Assembly: GCF_900055185.1 (NCBI RefSeq)
Contig: NZ_FIZX01000004.1
Location: forward strand, 62,001-126,000
DNA: 64,000 nt
Origin: Grimontia celer
Lineage (GTDB): Bacteria; Pseudomonadota; Gammaproteobacteria; Enterobacterales; Vibrionaceae
Direction: 5' to 3'
In this document: positions 38,001 to 49,036 of the stretch, one piece after another
Numbering within the stretch: position 1 is the stretch's first letter
How the letters are laid out: each line of letters begins with the position of its first letter
The notes under the pieces: generated by a model
Told to the model about the DNA's origin: nothing
Databases searched by the model: none
What the model saw: the letters and a program-made list of their open reading frames with translations, nothing else
Program-made: the position numbers and the translations under genes

Positions 38001-38158
38001 CTAGCGCCGGGATACACTACCGTGGCGAGAATAAAAGGCGGCGCGAATTCAGGAAAGGTTTCGCGCTTAAGTTGTGGCAGTGACGTTAATCCAAGAAGGA
38101 TCAACGTTAGCATCAGCAAGTTAGCGGCTGTCGGGTGACGGGCGAAAAAACGAATCAT
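35039..38158 (-). CDS. RND-family efflux transporter permease
   Basis: A 1039-residue inner-membrane pump of the AcrB/MdtBC class with twelve membrane helices and two large periplasmic loops. The first helix starts at HPTAANLLML. The proton-relay region reads MAIGIMMDDAIVISE in helix 4, with its symmetry mate VSLAGVVVNDSILLVQYI in the second half. The start overlaps the adaptor stop by four bases (ATGA), so translation is coupled. It exports drugs, bile salts or other amphipaths through an outer-membrane TolC, which is not encoded here. Confidence 0.93.
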   Translation of the reverse strand: MIRFFARHPTAANLLMLTLILLGLTSLPQLKRETFPEFAPPFILATVVYPGASPEQVEQNICLLMEDAVDGLSNIVETRCEAVEGSAGLVVKLDANADISRMLVDIQTQINAINNFPSDIEPPVVRELDWNEPVVDVAIAADTDWVGLKAYAEDLKQTLKRDYDVPLVSVAGFSDKQIRIEVRESALRQLGLSISDIASQVSAQNINLPSGNVELDNKSLLIRFDERRIAADTLGQIVVAADSDGGVIRLQDIATLTERFELDEQQVWFDGKPSALLKISKNKADDALRIKEKVAQFVDDEQARAPNGVTLNLTNDFSSLLWDRLTMMTRNAWQGVILVFGVMWMFFSLRYSFWVAAGLPVAFLGSFFLMAQLGLSINIMSLVALLMAIGIMMDDAIVISESIASHIDRGQKLEDAVVNGVKKVLPGVVSSYLTTVCIFGSLIFLQGEMGAVLRVVPMVLILVLTLSLVEAFLILPHHLQHSLAKAKAPKPDLAFKRVFLEKFEAFRAGKLAELVESAVKWRYPFVGGVIAMLLISFALLASGQLRFVGFPELDGDIAEARVILPPGSSLAQTEAVVAKLVASANRVGERLSEQNESGQPLVEHITEQFNFNADADESGQHIATVRLDLLSAEIRNTLIDDFISDWEKETGVLTDPISMVFKQPAFGPGGRDFDIRLQHDDLNELKQASVAIQQFISQFQGVSGVLDDMRPGKEEVKVTLRPGAEAFGINGQLIARQLRAAYFGQTADEIQVGPESIEIDVRLDSDDAASLQSLANFPIVLPDGSQVPLSTAAELNYQRNFVRIQRIDGMRTLSVYGDVVQSQVSIGDVLAQLKRDVIPGLETKYPGLRVLFEGQSQDSAETGRSMGIGFALGLFGIFVILSYQFRSYLEPFVVLIAIPLALIGVLWGHWLLGHPLSMPSLMGFVSLAGVVVNDSILLVQYIRHHLDEGEDIYDAVVRASQERFRAVFLTSLTTAAGLLPLLLETSLQAQVVKPLVISIVFGIFTSTLLVLFMIPAAYAILADFGKVKRHENLHGDMPA

Positions 38159-39486
38159 GATGCCTCCCCGTTCACCGCATTGTTTTCGACCACGTCACCG
38201 TTTAAGGTCACCGCGCGAAGTTCCATTCCTGGCACCGCGGGTAGAAGATCGTTCAGCACCAGTTGCTGACCCGCTTTCAGATCCCCGGCGATCGCAACGC
38301 TCTCTCCGCGCCTGAACAAAATGGTTACCGGCACCACTTTCAATGTACCGTCTTCCAACAGGTAAATCTTGTCACCGCGAAGAGCGCGCTCCGGGATAAC
38401 CCAATGAGCGACAGGTTTGCCTTCAATGGTCGCTTTAACAAACATGCCATTGACCAAACTTGGCTGTGCGGCAATCCCCTGTTTTTGTTCTTCATCAAGC
38501 GCAATTTCGAGGATGACGCCAACCGTCGCCTGATTGAGGCTGACGGTATCGCTTAAACGCGCCACCTTGGCCAGCCACTCTTCTTTAAAGCTACCACTTG
38601 AAAGGTTCACGCTCGCTTCAAGTTGATGCAATTTCCTCGAAAAGCCTTCGCTATGGTCGCCATTTAACGTGTCGAATACGGTCTGCATATCATGGATGGA
38701 GACCTGCGCATCCACCTCTACCGCACCAAGGCCATGGGCAATCACCATCACTTGCTGCGGCGTAACAACCTGATCGCGTTCGATGTTCACTTCCGCAATG
38801 CGGCTGTCGACAGGCAAAACGATTTGGGTTTTATCAAGGTTTCTCTGGGCTTGTTCCAGCGCTAGATTACTCGCCTCAAGTTCTGATTCAGTGATGCGTT
38901 TTTCATCTGGCAGAACTTTTAACTGAGCCTCCAGGTCCTGAACCCGGGTTTGCTGGGAAAGGAAGGCTTGCTGTTCATTGTCCAAATCTGATTGAGATAT
39001 CAAACCTTTCTGGCGCAGGTTCTTTTGACGCGCCAATTCGTCTCGGCTCAATGCCAGTCTACGCTTCTCGATCGCCAAGGTGGTTTTAAGGTTGGATTCG
39101 TCCAATTCCAGTTTGGCCAAACGTACCTCCCTGACACTCACGTCTGCCTGAGCTTGCGCGACGGCCAATTGATAATCAGTGGGATCAATACGCAATAGTT
39201 CGGTTCCAGCAGGCAACACCCGCCCTTTTTCCAGTGCTGGATTGCGGTAAATGACTTTGCCGTCCACTTCAGCGATCGCCTGCCAGGTCAGTTTCGGGGT
39301 CACCCGGCCAAAGCCAGTGACAACAGGAGCGATGTCAGATTGCTGCAAGGTAATCACATCCACTGCCCGCGCTTTAGATTGCGCAGGTTTCACTGGTACA
39401 TCTGGCCTGCTTTTTATCGCGATAAAAAGCACAGCAATACCAACGGCCAGAGCGGGAAAGAAAAGCAATTTGCGGCGAAGTGTCAT
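38155..39486 (-). CDS. RND efflux periplasmic adaptor (membrane fusion) protein
   Basis: A 443-residue protein with an N-terminal membrane anchor (LLFFPALAVGIAVLFIAI), the lipoyl half-motif (IAEVDGKVIYRNPALEKGRV), a long coiled-coil hairpin (about residues 110-220) and the second lipoyl and beta-barrel domains. It bridges the RND pump and the outer-membrane channel. The operon order is TetR, adaptor, pump, with four-base overlaps at both junctions. Confidence 0.92.
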   Translation of the reverse strand: MTLRRKLLFFPALAVGIAVLFIAIKSRPDVPVKPAQSKARAVDVITLQQSDIAPVVTGFGRVTPKLTWQAIAEVDGKVIYRNPALEKGRVLPAGTELLRIDPTDYQLAVAQAQADVSVREVRLAKLELDESNLKTTLAIEKRRLALSRDELARQKNLRQKGLISQSDLDNEQQAFLSQQTRVQDLEAQLKVLPDEKRITESELEASNLALEQAQRNLDKTQIVLPVDSRIAEVNIERDQVVTPQQVMVIAHGLGAVEVDAQVSIHDMQTVFDTLNGDHSEGFSRKLHQLEASVNLSSGSFKEEWLAKVARLSDTVSLNQATVGVILEIALDEEQKQGIAAQPSLVNGMFVKATIEGKPVAHWVIPERALRGDKIYLLEDGTLKVVPVTILFRRGESVAIAGDLKAGQQLVLNDLLPAVPGMELRAVTLNGDVVENNAVNGEAS

Positions 39487-40127
39487 GGCGTATGATCTCC
39501 CTGAACCTTGAAAATTCCGTGTTGTAATAAGGCAGCATTGTGCTGGGCGAGCCGTTGAAGGTAGTCCTCATCCATTGTGATCCCCTGCAGTGTGGCAAGG
39601 CTTTGCGGAATAATGAATGGAAAGACCATCAGGCTGAAAAAGCTAAGACGGGCGAACTCAGGATCGATGTTTTCCTGCAATGCCCCTTTCTCCTGTAACC
39701 GTCTGAACAACATTTGCTGCATAGGCAAGAGTAAGTGGTTGAAGAGCTTTTCGACTGTCTTTCTTTGCTCATCGTTTTCGTCCAGCATCATGCTACGGAT
39801 AATCAGCGCTGGAAGATTAGGACCTGGCGCCATCACTTTGTAAAACGTTGCAACCGCATCGTTCAGTGTTTCTATTTTTCCATCGTTAATCGCCTTCTGG
39901 ATACGGGCAATCATAGGAGCGGCGCTCTCATGCACGGTCGCTTCAAACAACCCTGCTTTGTTGCCGAAGTAATAGCGTATTAGGGCGACATCCACCCCTG
40001 CGCTCTCAGCAATCTTGCGGGTAGACACTTTGTGATAGGGAGAAGCAAGAAAACATCGCTGCGCTTCTTTGATAAGCGCCGCTCTGGCATCAGAGCCTCC
40101 GGTAGGGCGACCAGGCTTTTTGTTCAT
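39483..40127 (-). CDS. TetR-family repressor of the efflux operon
   Basis: A 214-residue regulator. The helix-turn-helix is in STRKIAESAGVDVALIRYYF, followed by the usual GNKAGLFEATV helix. The C-terminal ligand domain is all-helical. As the first gene of the efflux operon, with its stop overlapping the adaptor start, it probably represses its own promoter in the region 40128-40200 and is released by a pump substrate. Confidence 0.92.
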   Translation of the reverse strand: MNKKPGRPTGGSDARAALIKEAQRCFLASPYHKVSTRKIAESAGVDVALIRYYFGNKAGLFEATVHESAAPMIARIQKAINDGKIETLNDAVATFYKVMAPGPNLPALIIRSMMLDENDEQRKTVEKLFNHLLLPMQQMLFRRLQEKGALQENIDPEFARLSFFSLMVFPFIIPQSLATLQGITMDEDYLQRLAQHNAALLQHGIFKVQGDHTP

Positions 40128-40339
40128 CTCATCATCCGTAATTCATCACTGTTGAATTAATACTACTCCCACTTTGGTCTCTTTTCGCTCCATTTAATTC
40201 CCCAAATCATAGGATTGTGATGAATTACCGCTCAAAAAATAACCGCAGATGAAAAATCTAGATTTAAGCCAATAAAGCAGTTTTTTAAACCACAGTTAAC
40301 ATTATGAGTGACGCTTTCTTGTTATTTTCTAATTTGATA

Positions 40340-40369
40340 TTGACGCTTTAGTAAGCTGTTTGGTATTCA
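40340..40369 (+). promoter_or_regulatory. Candidate leuABCD promoter
   Basis: TTGACG at 40340-40345 and TATTCA at 40364-40369 are separated by 18 bases, which would start transcription about 25 bases before the leader ATG. The -35 is close to consensus and the -10 is moderate. Confidence 0.5.
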
Positions 40370-40401
40370 TTTGTGCAGACATCTTTAGAGAACTGTTACA
40401 A

Positions 40402-40461
40402 ATGATGAAACGCATTTTCCTCCTAGACCTTCTACTTCTCGTGAATTATTCGCGCGGGTAG
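40402..40461 (+). CDS. leuL: leu operon leader peptide
   Basis: A 19-residue frame with sequence MMKRIFLLDLLLLVNYSRG. It contains six leucine codons in a block of seven codons (CTC CTA GAC CTT CTA CTT CTC), including two CTA. This is the sensor of transcription attenuation. When charged leucyl-tRNA is scarce the ribosome stalls in this block. The end of the frame (GCGCGGGT, 40452-40459) is complementary to the left arm of the terminator downstream. Confidence 0.9.
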   Translation: MMKRIFLLDLLLLVNYSRG

Positions 40462-40496
40462 GTCATGGATTGAAAACAGTTTTCACCTGACACACG

Positions 40497-40523
40497 AAAC
40501 CCGCGCCAAGGCGCGGGTTTTTT
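40497..40523 (+). terminator. Attenuator terminator of the leu operon
   Basis: ACCCGCGCC, short loop and GGCGCGGGTTTTTT form a strong GC stem with a T-run, 36 bases after the leader stop. The left arm ACCCGCGC (40499-40506) can pair alternatively with GCGCGGGT at 40452-40459, an eight-base perfect antiterminator. Confidence 0.9.
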
Positions 40524-40580
40524 GTATGACCTGCCAAAGGTGCGGAGTACAACCTAATAAAGGCACATGAGGGAACGACC

Positions 40581-43228
<2,648 letters not shown>

Positions 43229-43267
43229 GCGCACTGGAAGCACATAATTATTAAGGAAGACAGGGCA

Positions 43268-44668
43268 ATGTCAGCGAAAACCCTTTACGAAAAAATCTAC
43301 GACGCGCACATCGTCGTAGAAGCACCGGGCGAAACCCCGTTGCTGTATATCGACCGTCACTTGGTCCACGAAGTGACCTCTCCTCAGGCATTTGATGGCC
43401 TGCGTCAACACGGCCGTAAAGTGCGTCAGGTTTCTAAAACCTTCGCGACTATGGATCACAACGTTTCTACTGAGACCAAAGACATCAACGCCTCAGGCGA
43501 GATGGCAAAAATTCAGATGGAAACGCTGGCAAAGAACTGTGAAGAGTTCGGCGTCACCCTTTACGATTTGAACCACCCTTATCAGGGTATTGTTCACGTT
43601 ATGGGTCCTGAGCTGGGTATTACCCTGCCGGGCACTACCATCGTTTGTGGCGATTCCCATACCGCAACCCACGGCGCGTTTGGTGCACTGGCATTCGGTA
43701 TCGGTACCTCTGAAGTTGAACACGTACTCGCGACTCAAACACTGAAGCAAGGCCGTGCCAAGACCATGAAGATTGAGGTCAAAGGCAAAGTCGCTGAAGG
43801 CGTGACCGCGAAAGATATCGTTCTCGCGATCATCGGTAAAGTCGGCCACGCAGGTGGTACTGGTCACGTGGTTGAGTTCTGTGGTCAAGCGATTGAAGAT
43901 CTGACCATGGAAGGCCGCATGACGGTCTGTAATATGGCGATCGAGTTGGGCGCAAAAGCGGGTCTGGTTGCACCGGATCAAACCACCTTTGAATACCTGC
44001 AAGGCCGCAAGTTCTCGCCAGCTGGCGCAGACTGGGATGCAGCTGTTGAATACTGGAACAGCCTGAAAACTGACGCGGACGCTGAGTTCGACACTATCGT
44101 CACGTTGGAAGCGGCAAACATCTCTAACCAAGTCACTTGGGGCACCAACCCAGGTCAGGTTGTGGGTGTGAACGATGTGGTTCCGGCACCGGAAAGCTTT
44201 AGCGACCCTATCGAGCGTCACTCTGCTGAGCGTGCGCTTCGCTATATGGGCATCGAAGCCGGCCAGAAAATCACTGATATCAGCATCGATAAAGTGTTTA
44301 TCGGCTCGTGCACCAACTCACGTATTGAAGACATGCGCGCCGCAGCGGCTGTCGCCAAAGGCCGTAAAGTGGCTGCAGGCGTTCAGGCGCTGGTGGTGCC
44401 TGGTTCTGAACAGGTCAAAGCGCAAGCAGAGCAAGAGGGTCTCGACAAGATTTTCGTCGAAGCAGGCTTTGAATGGCGTCTACCTGGATGCTCTATGTGT
44501 CTGGCGATGAACAATGATCGCCTTGGGCCAAAAGAGCGCTGCGCATCCACCAGTAACCGTAACTTCGAAGGCCGTCAGGGCCGTGAAGGTCGTACTCACT
44601 TAGTGAGCCCAGCGATGGCTGCAGCTGCAGCCGTTGCTGGTCACTTCGTTGATGTGAACAGCTTATAA
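43268..44668 (+). CDS. leuC: 3-isopropylmalate dehydratase, large subunit
   Basis: A 466-residue aconitase-type subunit that isomerises 2- to 3-isopropylmalate with LeuD. Conserved stretches include [38 protein letters not shown] and the cluster-binding GCSMCLAMN, so the three cysteines for the 4Fe-4S cluster are present. An AAGGAAGAC site precedes the ATG, and leuD follows after ten bases. Confidence 0.97.
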   Translation: MSAKTLYEKIYDAHIVVEAPGETPLLYIDRHLVHEVTSPQAFDGLRQHGRKVRQVSKTFATMDHNVSTETKDINASGEMAKIQMETLAKNCEEFGVTLYDLNHPYQGIVHVMGPELGITLPGTTIVCGDSHTATHGAFGALAFGIGTSEVEHVLATQTLKQGRAKTMKIEVKGKVAEGVTAKDIVLAIIGKVGHAGGTGHVVEFCGQAIEDLTMEGRMTVCNMAIELGAKAGLVAPDQTTFEYLQGRKFSPAGADWDAAVEYWNSLKTDADAEFDTIVTLEAANISNQVTWGTNPGQVVGVNDVVPAPESFSDPIERHSAERALRYMGIEAGQKITDISIDKVFIGSCTNSRIEDMRAAAAVAKGRKVAAGVQALVVPGSEQVKAQAEQEGLDKIFVEAGFEWRLPGCSMCLAMNNDRLGPKERCASTSNRNFEGRQGREGRTHLVSPAMAAAAAVAGHFVDVNSL

Positions 44669-44678
44669 GGAGCCCACC

Positions 44679-45281
44679 ATGTCAGGAATTAAACAACACA
44701 CAGGCTTGGTGGCGCCGCTGGATGCAGCAAACGTCGACACTGATGCCATCATTCCAAAGCAATTTTTGCAGAAAGTGACCCGCACCGGTTTTGGTAAGCA
44801 CCTGTTTCACGACTGGCGTTTTCTGGATGATGCTGGTCAGCAGGACAACCCAGAGTTTGTGCTGAACCAAGCACGTTACAAAGGCGCAAGTGTACTGCTG
44901 GCACGCGAGAACTTTGGTTGTGGTTCATCCCGTGAGCACGCACCTTGGGCACTTGCTGATTTCGGCTTCAAAGTGATGATCGCGCCAAGCTTTGCGGACA
45001 TCTTCTACGGCAACTCCATCAATAACCAGATGGTACCGGTTAAGCTGACTGAAGCAGAAGTCGACGAACTGTTTAAGTTTGTGGAAGCTAATGAAGGCGC
45101 AGAGATCGCGTTGGATCTGGAAGCGCAAACCGTTTCAGCAGGTGGTAAATCTTACTCGTTCGAAATCGACGAGTTCCGCCGTCACTGCTTGCTGAATGGC
45201 TTAGACAGCATCGGCCTGACGCTGCAACATGAAGAAAAGATCGCAGAGTACGAAAGTAAGATCCCAGCATTTCTGGCGTGA
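44679..45281 (+). CDS. leuD: 3-isopropylmalate dehydratase, small subunit
   Basis: A 200-residue partner of LeuC with the swivelling domain: DAIIPKQFL near the start and the substrate loop [15 protein letters not shown]. It ends the leu operon before a terminator. An AAGGAG site eight bases before the ATG supports the start. Confidence 0.97.
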   Translation: MSGIKQHTGLVAPLDAANVDTDAIIPKQFLQKVTRTGFGKHLFHDWRFLDDAGQQDNPEFVLNQARYKGASVLLARENFGCGSSREHAPWALADFGFKVMIAPSFADIFYGNSINNQMVPVKLTEAEVDELFKFVEANEGAEIALDLEAQTVSAGGKSYSFEIDEFRRHCLLNGLDSIGLTLQHEEKIAEYESKIPAFLA

Positions 45282-45300
45282 TCGCAGACAAAGTATCAAC

Positions 45301-45328
45301 AAGCCGGCTCATCGAGTCGGCTTTTTTT
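45301..45328 (+). terminator. Terminator of leuABCD
   Basis: AGCCGGCTC, loop ATC and GAGTCGGCT, followed by TTTTTTT. The stem has nine pairs including one G-T. Confidence 0.9.
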
Positions 45329-45397
45329 GTCGTATTAGAAAGAAAATCATGGATTAAAAGGTCTTAGGCTTTAGAACGACTCTTTAGGGAAAAGATC

Positions 45398-46192
45398 ATG
45401 CGAACTATTTTAACCATTTGCGCCGCCTTTTTAATTTTGAGCAGCCAGGCTTTTGCTGCCCCCAAAAGCGACCTCTGGCCTATTTGGGATAAGAGTAATG
45501 AGTCTAACTCTGCTTCGTTTGATCACAGCCATTGGCAGAAAATCCTAGACAAGTACCTTCTCGAAAAAGGCCAGCACAACCTTTTTAATTACAATTCAGT
45601 CAGTCCGACTGATAAGGCATTACTCAGTCAATATCTGACTAACCTGACTGCTCTGGATCCTCGTAATTACAGCAAGGCTGAACAGTTTGCTTATTGGGTA
45701 AATCTGTACAATGCGCTGACTGTTCAACTTATTCTCGATGAGTACCCTGTAAAATCAATTACTAAACTGGGTGGCTTTTTAAGTTTTGGTCCTTGGGATG
45801 ATGATGTTGCCAAAGTCGCAGGTCAATCACTGACGCTCAATGACATTGAGCACCGTATCCTTCGTCCCATCTGGAATGACTCACGTATTCACTACGCCGT
45901 TAACTGTGCCAGCCTTGGTTGCCCTAACCTCGCTACGACCGCGTTTTCCGCACATAACAGTGAAGCGCTATTGGAAGCAGCAGCCAAGCAGTTCACCAAC
46001 AGTAATAAAGGCGCAAGCATTGACGGTAATACTCTGACACTATCTTCGATTTATGACTGGTATGGCGTAGATTTCGGTAGTGACGAGCAAGAAATATTAA
46101 AAACCATCGACCGATACCGCGACGGTTCAAAGCTTGAGGGCTGGAAGGGTAAAATTAAATACGATTACGATTGGTCACTTAACCAACCTTAA
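45398..46192 (+). CDS. Exported DUF547 protein
   Basis: A 264-residue protein with a signal peptide (ILSSQAFA). The DUF547 core is seen in FAYWVNLYNALTVQLILDEY, DIEHRILRPIWNDSRIHYAV and NCASLGCPNL. The family shows conserved asparagine, histidine and cysteine residues and has been compared to transglutaminase-like or papain-like folds, but its activity is unknown. An AGGGAAAAG ribosome site precedes the start. It stands alone between the leu and thi operons. Confidence 0.85.
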   Translation: MRTILTICAAFLILSSQAFAAPKSDLWPIWDKSNESNSASFDHSHWQKILDKYLLEKGQHNLFNYNSVSPTDKALLSQYLTNLTALDPRNYSKAEQFAYWVNLYNALTVQLILDEYPVKSITKLGGFLSFGPWDDDVAKVAGQSLTLNDIEHRILRPIWNDSRIHYAVNCASLGCPNLATTAFSAHNSEALLEAAAKQFTNSNKGASIDGNTLTLSSIYDWYGVDFGSDEQEILKTIDRYRDGSKLEGWKGKIKYDYDWSLNQP

Positions 46193-46217
46193 AACGTATT
46201 TTGTTGAAAAACTAAAG

Positions 46218-46248
46218 ACGGGCGCATTACGCGCCCGTTGCTATTTAT
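46218..46248 (+). terminator. Probable terminator of the DUF547 gene
   Basis: ACGGGCGC, loop ATTAC and GCGCCCGT form an eight-base stem about 25 bases after the stop. The following TTGCTATTTAT is only a partial T-run. Confidence 0.6.
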
Positions 46249-46276
46249 ATCACTACGATTGGTTTACAATATTGAC

Positions 46277-46366
46277 CATCTCGTGGGGTGCTGACTTCGT
46301 CGGCTGAGATTGCGAACGCTAAACCCATGTACCTGAACCAGATAATGCTGGCGTAGGAATGAGATG
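46277..46366 (+). ncRNA. TPP riboswitch (THI-box)
   Basis: The conserved core is complete: P1 arms CATCTC (46277-46282) and GAGATG (46361-46366), GGGGTGC, the pyrimidine sensor CTGAGAT, and ACCTGAACCAGATAATGCTG with GCGTAGGAAT. It lies 57 bases before the thiB start and controls the thiamine transporter operon in response to thiamine pyrophosphate. Confidence 0.95.
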
Positions 46367-46382
46367 TCCAAAGCTGACCCGC

Positions 46383-46418
46383 TCAATGACCTCACCCTCG
46401 CCGCACATTGACGTGAGG
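46383..46418 (+). promoter_or_regulatory. Riboswitch expression platform, ribosome-site sequestering
   Basis: CCTCAC (46390-46395) can pair with GTGAGG (46413-46418), which contains the thiB ribosome site. TCAATG (46383-46388) can instead pair with CATTGA (46406-46411). The two pairings cross and exclude each other. No terminator is visible, so translation control is inferred. Confidence 0.65.
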
Positions 46419-46423
46419 CACCG

Positions 46424-47419
46424 ATGAAATATTCTATTTCTGCTCTGATGTTGGCAATGACCATGGCTGGTCCCGCGCTGGCACACTCTACTGATACCTT
46501 GACCGTATACACTTACGACTCTTTTGCTGCTGACTGGGGACCAGGCCCTGCAGTTAAAGAAGCCTTTGAGGCTGAATGTCACTGCACCTTGAATCTGGTC
46601 GCACTGGAAGATGGCGTCACAATATTGAACCGTCTGCGCCTCGAAGGAAAAAACAGCAAAGCGGATGTGATCCTCGGCTTAGACACCAACCTAATGACTG
46701 AAGCAGAAAAAACAGGTCTGTTGGCAAGTCACAAAGTAGACACTAAATCAGTTACTTTGCCTGACGGTTGGAGCAATGACACCTTCGTTCCCTACGATTA
46801 TGGATACTTCGCCTTTGTTTACGACAAAACCAAGCTGGAAAACCCACCAAAGAGTTTGAAAGAGCTGGTTGAGAAGCGTGATGACATCTCCGTTATTTAT
46901 CAAGACCCACGCACTTCAACACCAGGCCAAGGCCTAATGCTGTGGATGAAGTCTGTTTACGGCGAAGATGTTGCGGGTGCTTGGCAGCAATTGGCGGAGA
47001 AAACCGTTACCGTAACTAAAGGCTGGTCTGAGGCGTATAGCATGTTCCTCAATGGCGAATCAGACATGGTACTGTCGTACACCACTTCTCCGGCTTATCA
47101 CCTGATTGCGGAAGAAAATCCGAACTTCAGCAGTGCTAACTTTGAAGAAGGCCACTACATGCAGGTAGAAGTGGCAGCGAAAGTGAAAACTTCGGAAAAA
47201 CAGGAACTGGCTGATCAGTTTATGCAATTCATCCTGAGTGATGGCTTCCAAAATGCAGTGCCAACCGGCCAATGGATGTATCCAGTTACCGGCGTTGAGC
47301 TACCAAAAGGCTTCGAAACGCTTTCTGTACCTGGCAAGAGCCTGCAATTCTCTCCAGAGAAAGTGGCAGATAACCGCCGCATCTGGATTCGTGAATGGCA
47401 ATCAGCCTTAGTGAAATAG
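46424..47419 (+). CDS. thiB: Thiamine/TPP ABC transporter, periplasmic binding protein
   Basis: A 331-residue binding protein with a signal peptide (ALMLAMTMAGPALA). The mature part starts LTVYTYDSFAADWGPGP, the TbpA/ThiB hallmark. The central WSEAYSMFLNGESDMVLSYT and the GQWMYPVTG stretch are family-like. It collects thiamine and its phosphates for ThiPQ. The GAGG site is inside the riboswitch switching helix. Confidence 0.94.
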   Translation: MKYSISALMLAMTMAGPALAHSTDTLTVYTYDSFAADWGPGPAVKEAFEAECHCTLNLVALEDGVTILNRLRLEGKNSKADVILGLDTNLMTEAEKTGLLASHKVDTKSVTLPDGWSNDTFVPYDYGYFAFVYDKTKLENPPKSLKELVEKRDDISVIYQDPRTSTPGQGLMLWMKSVYGEDVAGAWQQLAEKTVTVTKGWSEAYSMFLNGESDMVLSYTTSPAYHLIAEENPNFSSANFEEGHYMQVEVAAKVKTSEKQELADQFMQFILSDGFQNAVPTGQWMYPVTGVELPKGFETLSVPGKSLQFSPEKVADNRRIWIREWQSALVK

Positions 47420-47443
47420 CCTCTGGTAAGTGATAAGTAACTC

Positions 47444-49036
47444 GTGTTAAACCCTTCCCGAACCTGGCCCGGCGTTCTGTCGGCGTCGGTCATAGCGGCG
47501 CTGATTGGCGCCGCTTTATTTTCTTTGCTCAGTCAGGCACCATCTCTGGATGTTGCCTCCCTCTGGCACGATCCTTACTTGCAGCACGTGACTGAGTTCA
47601 GCATCAAACAGGCTTTACTCTCAACGCTGCTGTCAGTTGGTTTAGCGATTCCTGTCGCCCATGCGCTCTCGCGTCGGCAGTTTCCTGGCAAGCGCCTGTT
47701 ACTGAAATTGTTTTCCATGACGCTGGTACTGCCCGTGCTGGTTGGCGTGTTCGGTATTCTGGCGATTTACGGAAAAAAAGGGCTGCTGTCAGATTGGCTT
47801 CCGTTGCTTGGCGCACACTGGGACGTCAATATATACGGCCTTTCCGGCATTTTGCTGGCACATGTTTTCTTCAATCTACCTTTTTCGACCCAGCTGTTGG
47901 TTCAAGCGTTGGAGCAGGTGCCCACTGATCAGCAAAGGCTTGCTCAACAACTTGGTATGCGCGGATGGCACCGTTTTCGCCTTTTAGAATGGCCTTACCT
48001 CCGTCAGCAACTACCCCATGTCATTGGTTTGGTCTTCATGCTCTGCTTTACGAGCTTTGCTACTGTGATGGCGCTGGGAGGTGGCCCGGGTGCAACGACC
48101 ATTGAACTCGCTATCTATCAGGCTATCCGCTTTGACTTTGATTTGCAGACAGGTGCCCTGCTGGCACTGTGGCAGTTACTGCTTTGTGGCTTTTTCCACC
48201 TTGCTATCCAGCGACTGACGCGTCCTGTTTCCCAGCAAGGAAAGGACAGCCATATTATGCTTCCGCCAAGACTCGACAGCACTGCTGAGAAAGTCTGGGA
48301 TACAATGTGGATCTCGCTCGCCGTCTTTTTTGTCGTTCCCCCCCTTCTGATGGTGGTAATGAGTGGCATCAACCCCAGCGCACTTGATGTATTAACAAAT
48401 GCAGCGCTTTGGCAGGCAACCGTAAATTCTATTTCACTCGCTGCGGGGGCAGCGCTTAGCGCCTTTTTGCTTGGGAGTGCTATTGTGCTTACGAGCCGTT
48501 TCTGGCGTTTAAACGGTTCCAACAAACGAGCCGACAGCATCGAGATGACAGCCTCATTGATTTTAGTGGTACCAAGCGTGGTACTCAGTACCGGCCTTTT
48601 CCTGATGCTGCGCGAGCACATCGACGTATTTAGTTCACCGTATTGGCTGGTGCTGGCAGTCAATACCCTGATGGCATTGCCTTATGTGGTGAAAACGCTG
48701 AGCACACCGGCCTTCCAACTTTCACAACAATATCAAAATCTTTGCAGTAGCCTCGGTGTAAAAGGTATTCACCGCCTTAAGCTGATTGAATGGCGTGCCC
48801 TTAAGGCACCGATTGCCCGTGCAATAGGCATCAGTTTTGTGCTTTCAACGGGCGATCTTGGTGCGATTGCTTTGGTCGGCAGCCAGGATTTCCAAACGCT
48901 GCCTTTGTACCTGTTTCACTTGATGGGTAGCTACCAAATGGATGCCGCAGCTGTGGCATCGCTCATCCTGTTCATACTCAGTCTTGGCAGTTACGCTCTC
49001 ATCGAAAAACTCATCGCAGGAAGAAGCCATGCTTAA
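47444..49036 (+). CDS. thiP: Thiamine/TPP ABC transporter, permease
   Basis: A 530-residue fused permease with two MetI-type halves and about twelve membrane helices. The coupling loops are seen at EQVPTDQQRLAQQLGMRGWH and in the second half at SSLGVKGIHRLKLIEWRALK. It begins with a GTG, with only a weak ribosome site. Its stop overlaps the thiQ start by eight bases. Confidence 0.94.
   Translation: MLNPSRTWPGVLSASVIAALIGAALFSLLSQAPSLDVASLWHDPYLQHVTEFSIKQALLSTLLSVGLAIPVAHALSRRQFPGKRLLLKLFSMTLVLPVLVGVFGILAIYGKKGLLSDWLPLLGAHWDVNIYGLSGILLAHVFFNLPFSTQLLVQALEQVPTDQQRLAQQLGMRGWHRFRLLEWPYLRQQLPHVIGLVFMLCFTSFATVMALGGGPGATTIELAIYQAIRFDFDLQTGALLALWQLLLCGFFHLAIQRLTRPVSQQGKDSHIMLPPRLDSTAEKVWDTMWISLAVFFVVPPLLMVVMSGINPSALDVLTNAALWQATVNSISLAAGAALSAFLLGSAIVLTSRFWRLNGSNKRADSIEMTASLILVVPSVVLSTGLFLMLREHIDVFSSPYWLVLAVNTLMALPYVVKTLSTPAFQLSQQYQNLCSSLGVKGIHRLKLIEWRALKAPIARAIGISFVLSTGDLGAIALVGSQDFQTLPLYLFHLMGSYQMDAAAVASLILFILSLGSYALIEKLIAGRSHA

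Larger units (their letters stand above)
40128..40580. promoter_or_regulatory. Divergent control region of the efflux operon and leuABCD
   Basis: Going rightward it contains the repressor-operon promoter, an AT-rich stretch, the leu promoter candidate at 40340-40369, the leader peptide at 40402-40461 and the attenuator at 40497-40523. A palindromic TetR operator is not obvious by eye. Confidence 0.55.
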
